Shown here one piece after another: positions 32,705 through 44,036 of a stretch of 64,000 nucleotides of DNA (the stretch's first letter is position 1; every line of letters starts with the position of its first letter). The DNA lies in the NCBI GenBank assembly GCA_022376925.1, contig JAIOJX010000025.1, forward strand, positions 183,519,801 to 183,583,800, written 5' to 3'. The notes under the pieces are model-generated. The model worked only from the letters and a program-made list of their open reading frames with translations. It was not told the origin of the DNA and searched no databases. The position numbers were made by a program, and so were the translations under genes. The stretch comes from Tragulus kanchil. Taxonomy: Eukaryota > Chordata > Mammalia > Artiodactyla > Tragulidae.

Positions 32705-33291
32705 GCAACGATATATGTCAGCTCCAATCTCCCAATTTCTCCCACCCCACCCACTCCCCCTTGAAAGGCACACACTCGTTCTCTTTGTCTGTGACCCCTA
32801 GATTCCCAGGCTTGGTCTTTTTCCAGAGAATTCTTGGTTAGCACCAGATTTCAGGACAGAACGCATGCCAGCTGCCTGTCAGATGGGGTGGGGGGCGCGC
32901 AGGGCAGGGCCTGCTGCTCCCCACTCCACAGCCCCCACCCCAGGGCTCTGGCAGGGTCTCTCCACCCTCTCTTCTTCCCATTAAGTTTCTCTGCTTGTGA
33001 CAACATGAAGTTGTTTTCGCTGGCAGGCCTCGAGAACAAGCCTTGAGTCCTGGCAGGAACAGTTCAGGGGCCTCTGAAGACTGATGCCTCTCCTCTTCAG
33101 AAAAGAAGACGCTGAGACACATCTACGTTTTTGTCTCTTTTTCTCTGGTCTCTGACGCACTGCCACACCAAAAGCCAGCACTTCTCTTAGTAGAACGCAA
33201 GCCATCCAGGCATGTTTTATGACTCCACACAAACTACCCCGCTCTGTAGCTCCCTTCAGAAGCAAGTATTTATGGAGCACTTATTACGTGT

Positions 33292-33495
33292 AGCTTCCTT
33301 GTGGCTCAGGGGTAAAGAATCCGCCTGTCATGCAGGAAGTGCGGGTTCAGTCCCGGGGTCAGGAAGATCCCCCAGGGAAGGAAGTCACAACTGACCCCAG
33401 GATTCTTGCCTGGAGAGTCCCACGGACAGAGGAGCCTGGTGGGCTACAGTCAAGGGGGTCGAGGAGCTGTTCACAGCTGAGTGCGTGCACACCCA
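33292..33495 (+). mobile_element. Bov-tA SINE
   Basis: GCTTCCTTGTGGCTCAGGGG, GCGGGTTCAGTCCCGGGGTC (B box), GATTCTTGCCTGGAGAGTCC and GGGCTACAGTCAAGGGGGTC. The GC-rich, only mildly diverged sequence is a typical Bov-tA. Confidence 0.87.
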
Positions 33496-33639
33496 GTACG
33501 GCACATGTTGTTTGTGAGCAGAGGCTCTGCATCGCTGGCTGTGTCACCTCCCAGGCCCCAAAGTAGCCTCGAGCCCATGGCATTACTCAACGAAAGCTGT
33601 TCAGTGCATGGCTGAACTGCTCAGATGCTCATCCCAGCT

Positions 33640-33752
33640 TTCTCACTGCAGAAACAGTGCAGTGAGAGTTGCTGGTGAAGGCAACTTGCCCAAGTCCACT
33701 CACACAGTCCGTTAGTGGTAAATCTGGGATTTAAACTGGGGCCATCAGAACA
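33640..33752 (-). mobile_element. MIR fragment, antisense
   Basis: GGCAACTTGCCCAAGTCCAC, TTAGTGGTAAATCTGGGATT and TAAACTGGGGCCATCAGA follow the reversed MIR. The D11 second copy is at about 34725-34838. Confidence 0.6.
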
Positions 33753-34376
33753 ACCTCTGCCCAACTCCTTTTCCTGCATCTTTGGGAAGGCAACGATATA
33801 TGTCAGCTCCAATCTCCCAATTTCTCCCACCCCACCCACTCCCCCTTGAAAGGCACACACTCGTTCTCTTTGTCTGTGACCCCTAGATTCCCAGGCTTGG
33901 TCTTTTTCCAGAGAATTCTTGGTTAGCACCAGATTTCAGGACAGAACGCATGCCAGCTGCCTGTCAGATGGGGTGGGGGGCGCGCAGGGCAGGGCCTGCT
34001 GCTCCCCACTCCACAGCCCCCACCCCAGGGCTCTGGCAGGGTCTCTCCACCCTCTCTTCTTCCCATTAAGTTTCTCTGCTTGTGACAACATGAAGTTGTT
34101 TTCGCTGGCAGGCCTCGAGAACAAGCCTTGAGTCCTGGCAGGAACAGTTCAGGGGCCTCTGAAGACTGATGCCTCTCCTCTTCAGAAAAGAAGACGCTGA
34201 GACACATCTACGTTTTTGTCTCTTTTTCTCTGGTCTCTGACGCACTGCCACACCAAAAGCCAGCACTTCTCTTAGTAGAACGCAAGCCATCCAGGCATGT
34301 TTTATGACTCCACACAAACTACCCCGCTCTGTAGCTCCCTTCAGAAGCAAGTATTTATGGAGCACTTATTACGTGT

Positions 34377-34580
34377 AGCTTCCTTGTGGCTCAGGGGTAA
34401 AGAATCCGCCTGTCATGCAGGAAGTGCGGGTTCAGTCCCGGGGTCAGGAAGATCCCCCAGGGAAGGAAGTCACAACTGACCCCAGGATTCTTGCCTGGAG
34501 AGTCCCACGGACAGAGGAGCCTGGTGGGCTACAGTCAAGGGGGTCGAGGAGCTGTTCACAGCTGAGTGCGTGCACACCCA
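34377..34580 (+). mobile_element. Bov-tA SINE, D11 second copy
   Basis: Same insertion as 33292-33495, displaced by 1,085 bp. Confidence 0.87.
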
Positions 34581-35059
34581 GTACGGCACATGTTGTTTGT
34601 GAGCAGAGGCTCTGCATCGCTGGCTGTGTCACCTCCCAGGCCCCAAAGTAGCCTCGAGCCCATGGCATTACTCAACGAAAGCTGTTCAGTGCATGGCTGA
34701 ACTGCTCAGATGCTCATCCCAGCTTTCTCACTGCAGAAACAGTGCAGTGAGAGTTGCTGGTGAAGGCAACTTGCCCAAGTCCACTCACACAGTCCGTTAG
34801 TGGTAAATCTGGGATTTAAACTGGGGCCATCAGACAACTGCAATGTGCCCCAGCCTCTGCCCAACTCCTTTTCCTGCATCTTTGGGAAGGCAAGCACAGG
34901 GTTCAGAAAGAAGGAAGTGGGGCATATTTTCTCTCAGGCTGGTTTCTCTTCCAGCTCCTTGCTTGACTGCTCATACCCAGGAGGCTTGAACTCTGCGGTA
35001 GGGCAGGGGGTATTATTAATACATCATTGGTGGATTTGGCCCAAGCACAGCCCTCAGAG

Positions 35060-35320
35060 TCGGCTCATCCTGACACTACCTCTTTCCTGCTATGTGACAT
35101 CGAAAACTTATTACCTCCCTGAGACTGTTTCCTTACTTGGAACTTAGGGATGATGATAGCAATAACAATAAAGAGGACAGTAATACCTATCCCACACAGA
35201 AGATGCAACAACACTGTACTGATGACTATCTTGCCCAGAAGATGTGGTGGCTCAGTAAGTCAGTGGACGTTACACGCCCGCAGAGTGACTGGCACAGTGA
35301 AGATCCACACAATGCCCTTT
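35060..35320 (+). mobile_element. MIR element
   Basis: Sense MIR order: CTTTCCTGCTATGTGACATC, CCTGAGACTGTTTCCTTACT, GGGATGATGATAGCAATAAC, then a loosely matching end. Confidence 0.6.
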
Positions 35321-35494
35321 CCTTCTCTAACATCTTTAGTATCATTTCTAAGGGACGAAGGATTCCATGTTCTGAAGAACTCTACATAAAAAATGTTTCC
35401 AAATCAAGCACACTCCCAAATCACTTTGACTGTTTATAACCCATTTATTTGGCAACCCTGCCTGTCTGTGACACAGCAGAAACTTATGAATGAA

Positions 35495-36005
35495 TGAAGA
35501 AGTTGTGGTCCATGTATACGATGGAATATTACTCAGCCATAAAAAGGAACAGAGTAGAGTCCGTCCTAGTGAGGTGGATAAACCTAGAGGCTGTCATAGA
35601 GCGCGAAGTAACTCTGAAAGAAAAAAACAAACTTCACATGTGCATAGATATGGAATCTAGAAAATGATATGGAAGAATCTATTTGCAAGGCATGGATAGA
35701 GACCCAGACAGAGACGACAGACATTGGACACAGTGAGGCTGAGAAGGGACGGGACAAATGGAGAGAGCAGCAGCGACACAGAGGCACTGCCGAGTGGAAG
35801 ACAGAGGTGGGAAGCTGGTCTGTGGCCACAGGGAGCTCCGCCTCGTGCTCTGTGACAACCGGGGGGGCGGGGGGGGAGGGGAGCAGAGGCTCAGGATGGA
35901 GGGGACATATGTGTCCTTGAGGCTGACTCATGAAGTTGTACGGAGGAAGCCAACACAATATTGTAAGACAATTATTCTCCAATTAAACATAAATTTAAAA
36001 AAGAA
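35495..36005 (+). mobile_element. L1 LINE 3' end
   Basis: GTCCATGTATACGATGGAAT, TTACTCAGCCATAAAAAGGA, ATATGGAATCTAGAAAATGA and the terminal CCAATTAAACATAAATTTAA give the end of L1 ORF2 and the 3' UTR. A G-rich tract at about 35860-35882 is the polypurine part of the 3' UTR. Confidence 0.88.
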
Positions 36006-38071
36006 ATTGACCGACTCTCTTTTCTCTGTTCACTGTTCAAAAGCCCAGTGGCTCAATCTGTTTCTGCAGCTCCATTCTCCTGTCAACTAACTCTGGGTTT
36101 TCAGCACTTCTGCTAGAAAGTGGACCAGTGGAAGGTAAATGCCCAGGGAACATGCAGGCTGATTGGAAGTCACGAGAAGCAAAGAAAGGATCCAGGCTGT
36201 AAGGACATTCGGGAGGATGGTCTACAAGCAGACACACAGTTTCCGAGGGACCTAGCCAAGGGAGTGCTGGCCGAAGACAAGGGATGAGTAATGATCCCAG
36301 AAGCAGGGGGGTGACACTTGACTCAAACCAGTTCTAATGGAGCATGAGAGGACTCAGTGTCTCAGGAAACGTCAGCACAGGTGTGGCAAGAGAAGGTCAC
36401 ATCAAGCGACTGCACACACACAAAATCAGTAAGTTTTGGTCACAAACCTTGGAAGAACATTCCAAAATTTTAAAAATGCAATATGTGCTTTCACAAGGCA
36501 AGGCACATCATAGGTACATAACAGAATATACACACATTTTGGCCGATAGAATGAATGAGTGGAAGAAAGACCGGACTTCTTTCTTGTTCCATCAAAAACA
36601 ACTCGACTCAAGAAAGTCACTTACACATGTTTGTGAGGTCTAGACAGTTGGCCTTACTCTGTCTATTGGCTACTATTTTTAAATGGACACAAAAAAAGGT
36701 TAGATACTGCTTTCAAGCTGTGGTTGTCAACTGCCCGCCCCCAATGCACATATATAAAACTTTTTAGTTGTTAGTTATAAAAGGAAAATGCTGATGGAAA
36801 AGAGATTTAAAAGGTAGTGTTTTTAAGAGAAAATTACTAAACCTTAAGTACAGGCCCATCTTAGTTTGGCTTTTTTTCTGAAGGAAGCATACCATGGAAA
36901 GAACACACATTCGGGGAAGGAGGTTCAGTTCATATTACCAAGCTGGTCTGTGGCCACAGGAGCTCCGCCTCGTGCTCTGTGACAACCGGGGCGGGGGAGG
37001 GGAGCAGAGGCTCAGGATGGAGGGGACATATGTGTCCTTGAGGCTGACTCATGAAGTTGTACGGAGGAAGCCAACACAATATTGTAAGACAATTATTCTC
37101 CAATTAAACATAAATTTAAAAAAGAAATTGACCGACTCTCTTTCTCTGTTCACTGTTCAAAAGCCCAGTGGCTCAATCTGTTTCTGCAGCTCCATTCTCC
37201 TGTCAACTAACTCTGGGTTTTCAGCACTTCTGCTAGAAAGTGGACCAGTGGAAGGTAAATGCCCAGGGAACATGCAGGCTGATTGGAAGTCACGAGAAGC
37301 AAAGAAAGGATCCAGGCTGTAAGGACATTCGGGAGGATGGTCTACAAGCAGACACACAGTTTCCGAGGGACCTAGCCAAGGGAGTGCTGGCCGAAGACAA
37401 GGGATGAGTAATGATCCCAGAAGCAGGGGGGTGACACTTGACTCAAACCAGTTCTAATGGAGCATGAGAGGACTCAGTGTCTCAGGAAACGTCAGCACAG
37501 GTGTGGCAAGAGAAGGTCACATCAAGCGACTGCACACACACAAAATCAGTAAGTTTTGGTCACAAACCTTGGAAGAACATTCCAAAATTTTTTTAAAAAT
37601 GCAATATGTGCTTTCACAAGGCAAGGCACATCATAGGTACATAACAGAATATACACACATTTTGGCCGATAGAATGAATGAGTGGAAGAAAGACCGGACT
37701 TCTTTCTTGTTCCATCAAAAACAACTCGACTCAAGAAAGTCACTTACACATGTTTGTGAGGTCTAGACAGTTGGCCTTACTCTGTCTATTGGCTACTATT
37801 TTTAAATGGACACAAAAAAAGGTTAGATACTGCTTTCAAGCTGTGGTTGTCAACTGCCCGCCCCCAATGCACATATATAAAACTTTTTAGTTGTTAGTTA
37901 TAAAAGGAAAATGCTGATGGAAAAGAGATTTAAAAGGTAGTGTTTTTAAGAGAAAATTACTAAACCTTAAGTACAGGCCCATCTTAGTTTGGCTTTTTTT
38001 CTGAAGGAAGCAGACCATGGAAAGAACACACATTCTGGGGGAGGGAAGGGAGGTTCAGTTCATATTACCAA
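35812..38071. repeat. Tandem duplication D12, period about 1,120-1,128 bp
   Basis: Copy 1 is 35812-36939 and copy 2 is 36940-38071, abutted with AA microhomology. The period shrinks by 8 within the first 200 bp because the G-rich tract is shorter in copy 2. Further differences cluster in the last 60 bp of copy 1 (ATTCGGGGAAGG against ATTCTGGGGGAGGGAAGG). Confidence 0.95.
36940..37125 (+). mobile_element. L1 3' UTR, D12 second copy, cut at the junction
   Basis: Only the last part of the L1 at 35495 is repeated. The abrupt start at AAGCTGGTCTG is the D12 junction. Confidence 0.85.
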
Positions 38072-38494
38072 CCATAACTCAATATCCTAAATTTTTCCCA
38101 TGAATTGAGCTATCTTATATTCACAATTGCTCTTGATGCTCCAAAGAGGAGAGCAAGCAAGTCTTAGAGAGAATTCATACCCTTAAACTCTATGTTACAT
38201 TGGCTTCGACATATGATCCTGTCTCTTATTCACTGATAACCTAAGTCAACTCCCACAGTCTGTCTGCATCTGTTTGCTCATTTGCAAACTGGAAACAATT
38301 ATTTCAGTGGGCTGTGGGGTCTAGTAACTGCCCAATACACAGTAGTTGCTCAATAAATGGACTATTATTATTTATGATGGTCTCCTTTGAGCTTAAGATA
38401 TCTATAAATACAGCATCTGAATTTCAAAAGTTAAACTTCTCAGTAAAGATCATCAGATAGAAAGTGTGAAGTTAAAGTTCACATAAATGTCTGT
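38072..38494. other. Single-copy sequence with a MIR fragment
   Basis: A sense MIR remnant runs from about 38215 to 38375 (TGTTTGCTCATTTGCAAACT, then AGTAGTTGCTCAATAAATGG). Nothing else was recognised. Confidence 0.5.
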
Positions 38495-38660
38495 TGATTC
38501 TATTGTTTTAATGGGTTTAGGGTTTTTTGAGCAGTTTTAGATTTACAGCCAAATGAAGAAGAAGGTACAGAAAATTTCCACACACCCCTGGCCACACACC
38601 TGCATAGCCTCACTCATTACAGCAGCAGGTTTGTCACAAGTGATGGATTGACCAGCCCAC
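38495..38660 (-). mobile_element. Old L1 (L1M-type) fragment, antisense
   Basis: GAGCAGTTTTAGATTTACAG, AGGTACAGAAAATTTCCACA and ACACCTGCATAGCCTCACTC match the remembered antisense of an old mammalian L1. Confidence 0.5.
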
Positions 38661-39690
38661 ATTTTTTGTCAAACAATTCTGCTCACACTGTGACATCTGC
38701 CTTAGGTTGAAGAGGAAGAGGAAGAGCCTGGCATTGGCTGGAGGAGATTTTGCTTGAGTGGATCTCCTCCTCCAGTTCTTCCGGATTTTGCCCCTTCCCT
38801 TCCCTTCATGCGCTTTTTTTCTGAAAATAAGCTTCCTCTTTAAACACCCTCTCCTGCCATTCACTGGCTGGTATAGTTCCTGGGATCAGTGAGGCAATTT
38901 CACGGAGTGAATTTGCATATAACTGAGCCAAGAGTCCAGGGAGCGGCTGAAACGCAGCTGCAAAGACCCACGCTGAACGAAACAGGAAATCTCCAGCGGA
39001 AGACCTAACGGGACCGGTGGAATCTCAGTTCTCAGCCACAGGGCGGAGCGAACAACCTCACGAGTGGCGGGCCCTGGTGAAACATCAGTGCCTCGGTTAT
39101 TCCACTTCTAGGCGTTCGTCATCGAGATGGTGTGAGCTCTGCAAAGGCAACACGTACTCCGCTTGACACATGCAAAAGAAACCAAGACACATAACAGAAA
39201 GTGACCAGTCACGATGCTGCTGTTCCATGTGTGGGCTTGCACTTCTGCCTCCTGATAGCAAATGTAGCACCTTCATCAGTGGACAAATGAAGGGAACAGG
39301 AGGTTTACTTGGGAGCAGGCTGCATGGCCAAGTCCAGTCAGCTGCCCAGTAGAAGGCTATGATCAGAAAGTTTCCAAGGCCATTAGCAGCAAGGATTCCA
39401 CAGAGGAGCTGCTCAGCCTGGTCTCCCTAAAGGTGTGAGAGAAGGATACTGCCAACTGTCCATGCAGGCAAACCCCTCAAGGCAAACCAACGTGGAAATT
39501 AACCAGGAAGGTCCTTGAGACAGAACAGCAAGTCAACATCAACCTCTCAAGACTTGGCAGTAAAGGTTGTGACCAACATGAGAGCCTGAGGTTTTATCCT
39601 GGGGTGTGTGGGGTGGCCATGTGCATCAGTTACTGACAGATAGAATAGATACATTATTTGGTAGATATATATGGTAAGTGGTGACATCCT
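38661..39690. other. Single-copy sequence, no transposon recognised
   Basis: About 1 kb with moderately raised CpG content around 38930-39130. A frame from roughly 39235 to 39634 has a single stop in about 130 codons, but no known protein was recognised and such frames are expected by chance in 64 kb. No gene is called. Confidence 0.4.
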
Positions 39691-39691
39691 A

Positions 39692-39902
39692 TCCAAGTGT
39701 GACCAGTCATGTCCAACTCTTTGCAACTAAGTCATGGCCCGCCAGGCTACTCTGTGCATGGATTTCTCCAGCCAAGAATACTGGAGAGGGTTGCTGTTTC
39801 CTTCTCCAGGAGATATTCCTGATCCAGCGACTGAACCCGCATCTCCTATGTCTCCTGCATGGTAGGCAGATTTTTTTATTGCTGAGCCATCAGGAAAGCC
39901 CA
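39692..39902 (-). mobile_element. Bov-tA SINE, minus strand
   Basis: CAGTCATGTCCAACTCTTTG, CCAAGAATACTGGAGAGGGT, CAGCGACTGAACCCGCATCT and GCTGAGCCATCAGGAAAGCC show a full-length Bov-tA. Confidence 0.87.
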
Positions 39903-40185
39903 ACTTACCCAGAGAAAAACCATTATTATCTCTCGGGGGGCCAGCATAGTGAGGAGTTGGCCTGTGTGGAGTCAAAGGACCCAGCAGCTTAGCTTTTCAA
40001 GCCAACGGTTCCTTATCAACCATTTTTTGCCCCTCATCTTTGCACAGGTTGTGCTCTGGGGCCGGCACACCCTATCAAGTCTCAGTCCTTGGGTTCCTTT
40101 CCCTGCCTCCTGCGCTGGGAAAGCTCAACACCTCTACCCAGTTAGAAGGTGGATCAAATTATAATTAAAATACTGCCTTGAAATA

Positions 40186-40268
40186 CATTGGCTTGACCAA
40201 AACATTTGTTTGAATTTTTCCTTAGGATGGCATAGGAAAACCATAATATTCTTTGGGGCAACCCAATG
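40186..40268. mobile_element. Mariner-type MITE hairpin
   Basis: About 83 bp with terminal inverted repeats: CATTGGCTTGACC on the left and, reversed, CATTGGGTTGCCC on the right (11 of 13 match). GAATTTTTCC and GGAAAACC form inner arms. It resembles the internally deleted mariner elements of ruminants. It is non-autonomous, with no transposase. Confidence 0.6.
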
Positions 40269-40849
40269 CCTTGATCTAATCATGTGACTGCTGTGAGATG
40301 CTGAAGGAAAGGACCTGGCATTGGGCATCTCTCCACACTCAATAGAGCTCCTATCTACAATTAAGGAAGTAGGAGCAATGGAAAGGCCATACCTACACAG
40401 TGAGTAAGATTCTTTCTCGAAAACTATAGGGATCTTCCATCTAAACTCAGTGTGGTGAGGGCACCAGAACACTGGACAGAGGGCTTTGCTCTGTCAGCTC
40501 ACCACCACCTCCTTGGTCAACAGTGGACACACCAGCCACATAAGTGAAGAGTACATACGGATGCAGGAATGGCTTTTCACGGACCCTACTGAACCGCTGA
40601 ACCACCTGTGGGTATTTTTCTTGCTCTTTTCAATGAAATGTTCATTAAGTGAATATACTTCATTGATTATAACTCAAATATGAGAGGTTTTACTTTACTA
40701 GCTTTTCACATTGAGAACAGAGGATAATATTAAGACACACCAGCCCATTATTCAGATGGTTTAATAATTTAACTAACAGTTTAATAATTAACCATTAGTA
40801 CAAGAATATATTTTTTTCCTTTTAAAAGGAATTAAAAATTATAAATAAA
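40269..40849. other. Single-copy sequence
   Basis: No gene or repeat was recognised. A 112-residue minus-strand frame covers the mariner hairpin and neighbouring sequence and is not convincing. Confidence 0.4.
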
Positions 40850-41240
40850 AATCGATGTCCTGGGTCTCCATAGCCAGCTCTGTTATTCTCTCCCTTCTCC
40901 AAGGCTCCCATAAACAACCATCTTGTGAAAATTATATGATTGTTCATAGTCTATCTTTTGCATATATATTCATATACAGTCCTGTTTTACATTTTTAATG
41001 TTTTATTTAAATGATATCATACATTATATTTCCTTTTCTTAAGCTTGCTTTTTAAATGAGTTTTGGAGACCTCTCCATTTTATGTATAAGGCACTCTTCT
41101 TTCCTTGTATAAGCTACATGGTACGGTATGATGAATGAATAGAATATATTTTATTGAAGCATTATGCTACTAATGACCTCTAAATAGTTTCTAATATTTT
41201 GCCATCATAACAATGCTGCAATAAGTATCTTCACAGCATC
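40850..41240 (-). mobile_element. Old L1 (L1M-type) 3' region, antisense
   Basis: ATGATATCATACATTATATT, GAGACCTCTCCATTTTATGT, GTATAAGCTACATGGTACGG and CATAACAATGCTGCAATAAG follow the antisense of an old mammalian L1 3' end. Confidence 0.55.
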
Positions 41241-42932
41241 CCTTTGTGCTAATGTGTAAGAACTTCTCAGGGGCCAAGTGGCCACACCTCAGCATAGGCT
41301 GTGTGCCTTTCCATTAGGCGGTCCCTGGGCTTGCAATCTGAAGACGTGTGGTCTGAACTTGCATGTGGAGAGTTGAAACAAAGAACATTTCTAAGTGATA
41401 TATTTCCAAGTGGGATCTCATAACAAGACCAATGTAACTATAAAACAGATTCCAGATCTTTTAGGAGAAGGATGAGCATTTGAAGGTCCAAAGAAGATGC
41501 AGTGATAAAACACCACCACTCATAAAACTTTATCATTCTCTCCAAGGCAGAGTGTATCTCAAGAGCTTCATTAACCAGAGGAGGATTTCTTGACCCAACA
41601 CAAGAAAGGAAGCCCTGTTGATTATGGTCCTCCAGAATCACTCACAAGACAGGGAGTACCAAATGCCCCACGTGTGGGCAGAGAGGTGGGGCACTGGGGG
41701 CATCTAACTCTGTATGCCCTGGCATGAGGCTTCCAGAGGAGGTCTCGCCCACCTTTTCCAAACAGGTCCTTTCACACCTTCCTATTGCTTAGTGCCTGGA
41801 CAGTGCTTATTTACTGTTTAGTGAATATTAATGAGTCAACAGTAGATTCTTTCCCCTAAGCTGGAAAGTAATAATAGCAGAGGGCAGCCTCCAGGTAAAC
41901 AAAGATGAAATTAACTCAGCCTGGACTCATACGTGGAGAGTGGTGTGAGGACTCTTCTGTTTTAATTAGGGAAAGATACCAGTGGGTTTCTCCACTCTAC
42001 ATAATCCCCTGTATGCATTTCTGGGATGAAAACCCTCAGTTCTACTGTCTCCTCCCCACAGGGGAGCCCCTGTAGCCCAGCAGCCAGATCATATGCTAGG
42101 ATGAGAGACACACTCGGGTCAAATTGCAAAAGAGTATCTTAATTAGATTTTAAAATCCACAAACGCATTTTGCTCCAATCTCGGATTCTCTCCCATTCCC
42201 ATCTCTGTCCCTCTCCACCAAAAACAGCATCCTGGTGCCAGGGTTGCCCCCCGGCATCTCTAACTTAAGCCCTGACAGGTTATGTGGGATTTTTGCCAGA
42301 GTAATTATTTTTCAATTCAACAATAATGAGAAATTACCATGGCAACCACTTGTCACATGACACACAGACACCCCCTCCGAAGAATGAACCATACATAAAG
42401 CTATTGCTTGAAAATGTGTGTTTTTTATGAAAATACACAGGCCAAAGTGGAGAGAGTATATGAAGGGGTCTGGAAACAGGAAGAGCAGGAGGGCACAGAC
42501 TTTCTTCAGCATCTCGTGAGTCCAGAGAATGACCTTGTCTCATCCTACAACTCTACAGTCTTGTACACATGCACACACAGCGCACTATCCACGTGTGCCT
42601 GACCACTGCGGTCACTCCTGTCCTGCACACGTCCATTAACTCTTCTCAGAAGACACTGACGAAAGAACAGATGTGTCTCCATGACCAAAGCCGATACATC
42701 CTTGGCCAGACTTCCTTTCTGTAAATCCTTTTGCCTGTCACAGGCACATGTTGAGACAGAAGACAATAATGACCCTGACTCTCCTGCTTTCCCCTTGCTA
42801 GAGGAGCCCTTGCACTGAAGGGGGTGGTACGCATGTCTTTTGCTTTCTCTCTCAGTAAGGTCTTGCTTCCTTCATTTCTCTAAGCCTATGAGTCTTGTAT
42901 GAAACCATGCTCATTTCAAGTTAGTTATACTT
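41241..42932. other. Single-copy stretch with an RFX/E-box cluster
   Basis: About 1.7 kb nearly free of recognised transposons; a weak L2 trace lies at about 41770-41840. Homeodomain-like sites (CTTAATTAGATT near 42138, GTAATTATTTTTCAA near 42301) accompany the X-box at 42333. No coding frame is convincing. Confidence 0.4.
42333..42361. promoter_or_regulatory. X-box (RFX-type) palindrome beside an E-box
   Basis: ATTACCATGGCAAC at 42333-42346 matches the palindromic RFX X-box (two RYYNCC-like half sites around CATGG) with a weaker left half. Six bases on is GTCACATGAC (42352-42361), an extended CACATG E-box of the MITF/TFE type. Binding is inferred from motif shape only. Confidence 0.35.
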
Positions 42933-43562
42933 AATAGGGTCATACCAAGAGACATCAGAAAGAGCAAAACAAATATTGACTGTTGACACATGTACATGGA
43001 ATCTAGAAAAAATGGTACAGATGAACCTACTTGCAAGACAGGAATAGAGACCCAGTCATAGAGAACAAACATACGGAGGGAAAGCCGGGAGCAGGGAGAT
43101 GAATTGGGAGATTGGGATTTACATGCATACACAACTTTATGGGGCTTCCCAGGTGGTGCTAGTGGTAAAGAACCCACCTGCCAATGCAGGAGATGTAAGA
43201 GATGTGGGTTCAGTCCATGGGTTGGAGGATGGCATGGCAACCCACACCAGCATTTTTGCCTAGAAAATCCCATGGACAGGTAAACCCGGCAGGCTACAGT
43301 CCATGGGGCCATAAAGAGTCAGACATGACTGAGCAACTTAGCTTAGTATGTACACACCGCTATGCACAGAATAGATAACTAATGAAAACCTAGCGTATAG
43401 CACAGGGACGTCTACTCAGTACTCTGTGGTGACCTAAATGGGAAAGAAATCCCCAAAAGGAGGCTATATATGTATATGTATAGCCGATTCACTTTACAAC
43501 CGAAGCTAACACAACACTGTGAAGTAACTATAACTACACTCCAGTAAAAATATTTAAACAAT
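42933..43562 (+). mobile_element. L1 LINE 3' end interrupted by Bov-tA
   Basis: Left part to 43142 (ACATGGAATCTAGAAAAAAT, AACATACGGAGGGAAAGC). Right part from about 43350 (AGAATAGATAACTAATGAAA, TAGCACAGGGACGTCTACTC, GATTCACTTTACAACCGAAG) ends in CTCCAGTAAAAATATTTAAA. The two halves are contiguous in the L1 3' UTR, proving a nested insertion. Confidence 0.88.
43143..43349 (+). mobile_element. Bov-tA SINE nested in L1
   Basis: GGGCTTCCCAGGTGGTGCTA, GTGGGTTCAGTCCATGGGTT, TTTTTGCCTAGAAAATCCCA and GACATGACTGAGCAACTTAG. The flanks share an imperfect TACACAACTTTAT/TACACACCGCTAT, a possible old target duplication. Confidence 0.87.
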
Positions 43563-43579
43563 AATAATAGTCAATAGTT

Positions 43580-43807
43580 GCCTAGCAGTTACTGCATACT
43601 GGCCACCATTCTGAACCAACTAAATATCCTAAATTCCTTGGAACCTTGAAGTGACCCTAGGGTGTAAGGCTTATTATTCATGTCATTTTACAGATGAGAA
43701 AATTGAGGCACAGAGAAGCTCAGTAGCTGCTTAAGACTGCAAAACTAACACGTAGCAGAGAGATTTCAAATTCTGGCTCTTGAGTTTGGGTTCACATAAC
43801 CACAGTA
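43580..43807 (-). mobile_element. MIR element, antisense
   Basis: Reversed MIR: TTATTATTCATGTCATTTTA, CAGATGAGAAAATTGAGGCA, AGAAGCTCAGTAGCTGCTTA, CAAATTCTGGCTCTTGAGTT. It is one of the better-preserved MIRs here and is bounded on the right by a Bov-tA. Confidence 0.75.
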
Positions 43808-44036
43808 TTGGGGCTGCCCAGGTGGCGCTAGTGGTAAAGAACCCACCTGCTAAAGCAGGAGACAGAAGAGACTGGGTTTGATCCCGGGGTCGGGAAGACC
43901 CCTGGAGGAGGGCAAGGCAGCCCACTCTAGCATTCTCGCCTGGGGAGTCCCATGGACAGAGGAGCCTGGCGGCCCACAGTCCATGGGGTTGCAGAGAGTC
44001 AGACACGACTGAGCGACTGGGCACACACACACTCGC
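43808..44036 (+). mobile_element. Bov-tA SINE
   Basis: GGGGCTGCCCAGGTGGCGCT, GGGTTTGATCCCGGGGTCGG (B box), TCTAGCATTCTCGCCTGGGG, GACACGACTGAGCGACTGGG, then an ACACACACACTCGC tail. It is little diverged and apparently one of the younger copies. Confidence 0.9.

Larger units (their letters stand above)
32705..34893. repeat. Tandem duplication D11, period about 1,085 bp
   Basis: Copy 1 is 32705-33789 and copy 2 is 33790-34893, abutted with GCAA microhomology. About 40 bp before its end copy 1 lacks 15 bases present in copy 2 (CAGAACAACCTC against CAGACAACTGCAATGTGCCC onward). The rest is almost identical. Confidence 0.95.

Noticed and set aside
32155..32844. 229-residue minus-strand open frame, the longest in the window
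   Set aside because: It runs antisense through an L1 3' end and a BovB 3' end. The coding sense of BovB is on the other strand, so this is a by-product.
38930..39130. CpG island promoter
   Set aside because: CpG is only modestly raised over about 200 bp. There is no neighbouring first exon or open frame to support a promoter.
39235..39634. Frame with one stop in about 130 codons, possible processed pseudogene
   Set aside because: I could not recognise any parent protein, there is no A tail or target duplication, and such a frame is expected by chance somewhere in the six frames.
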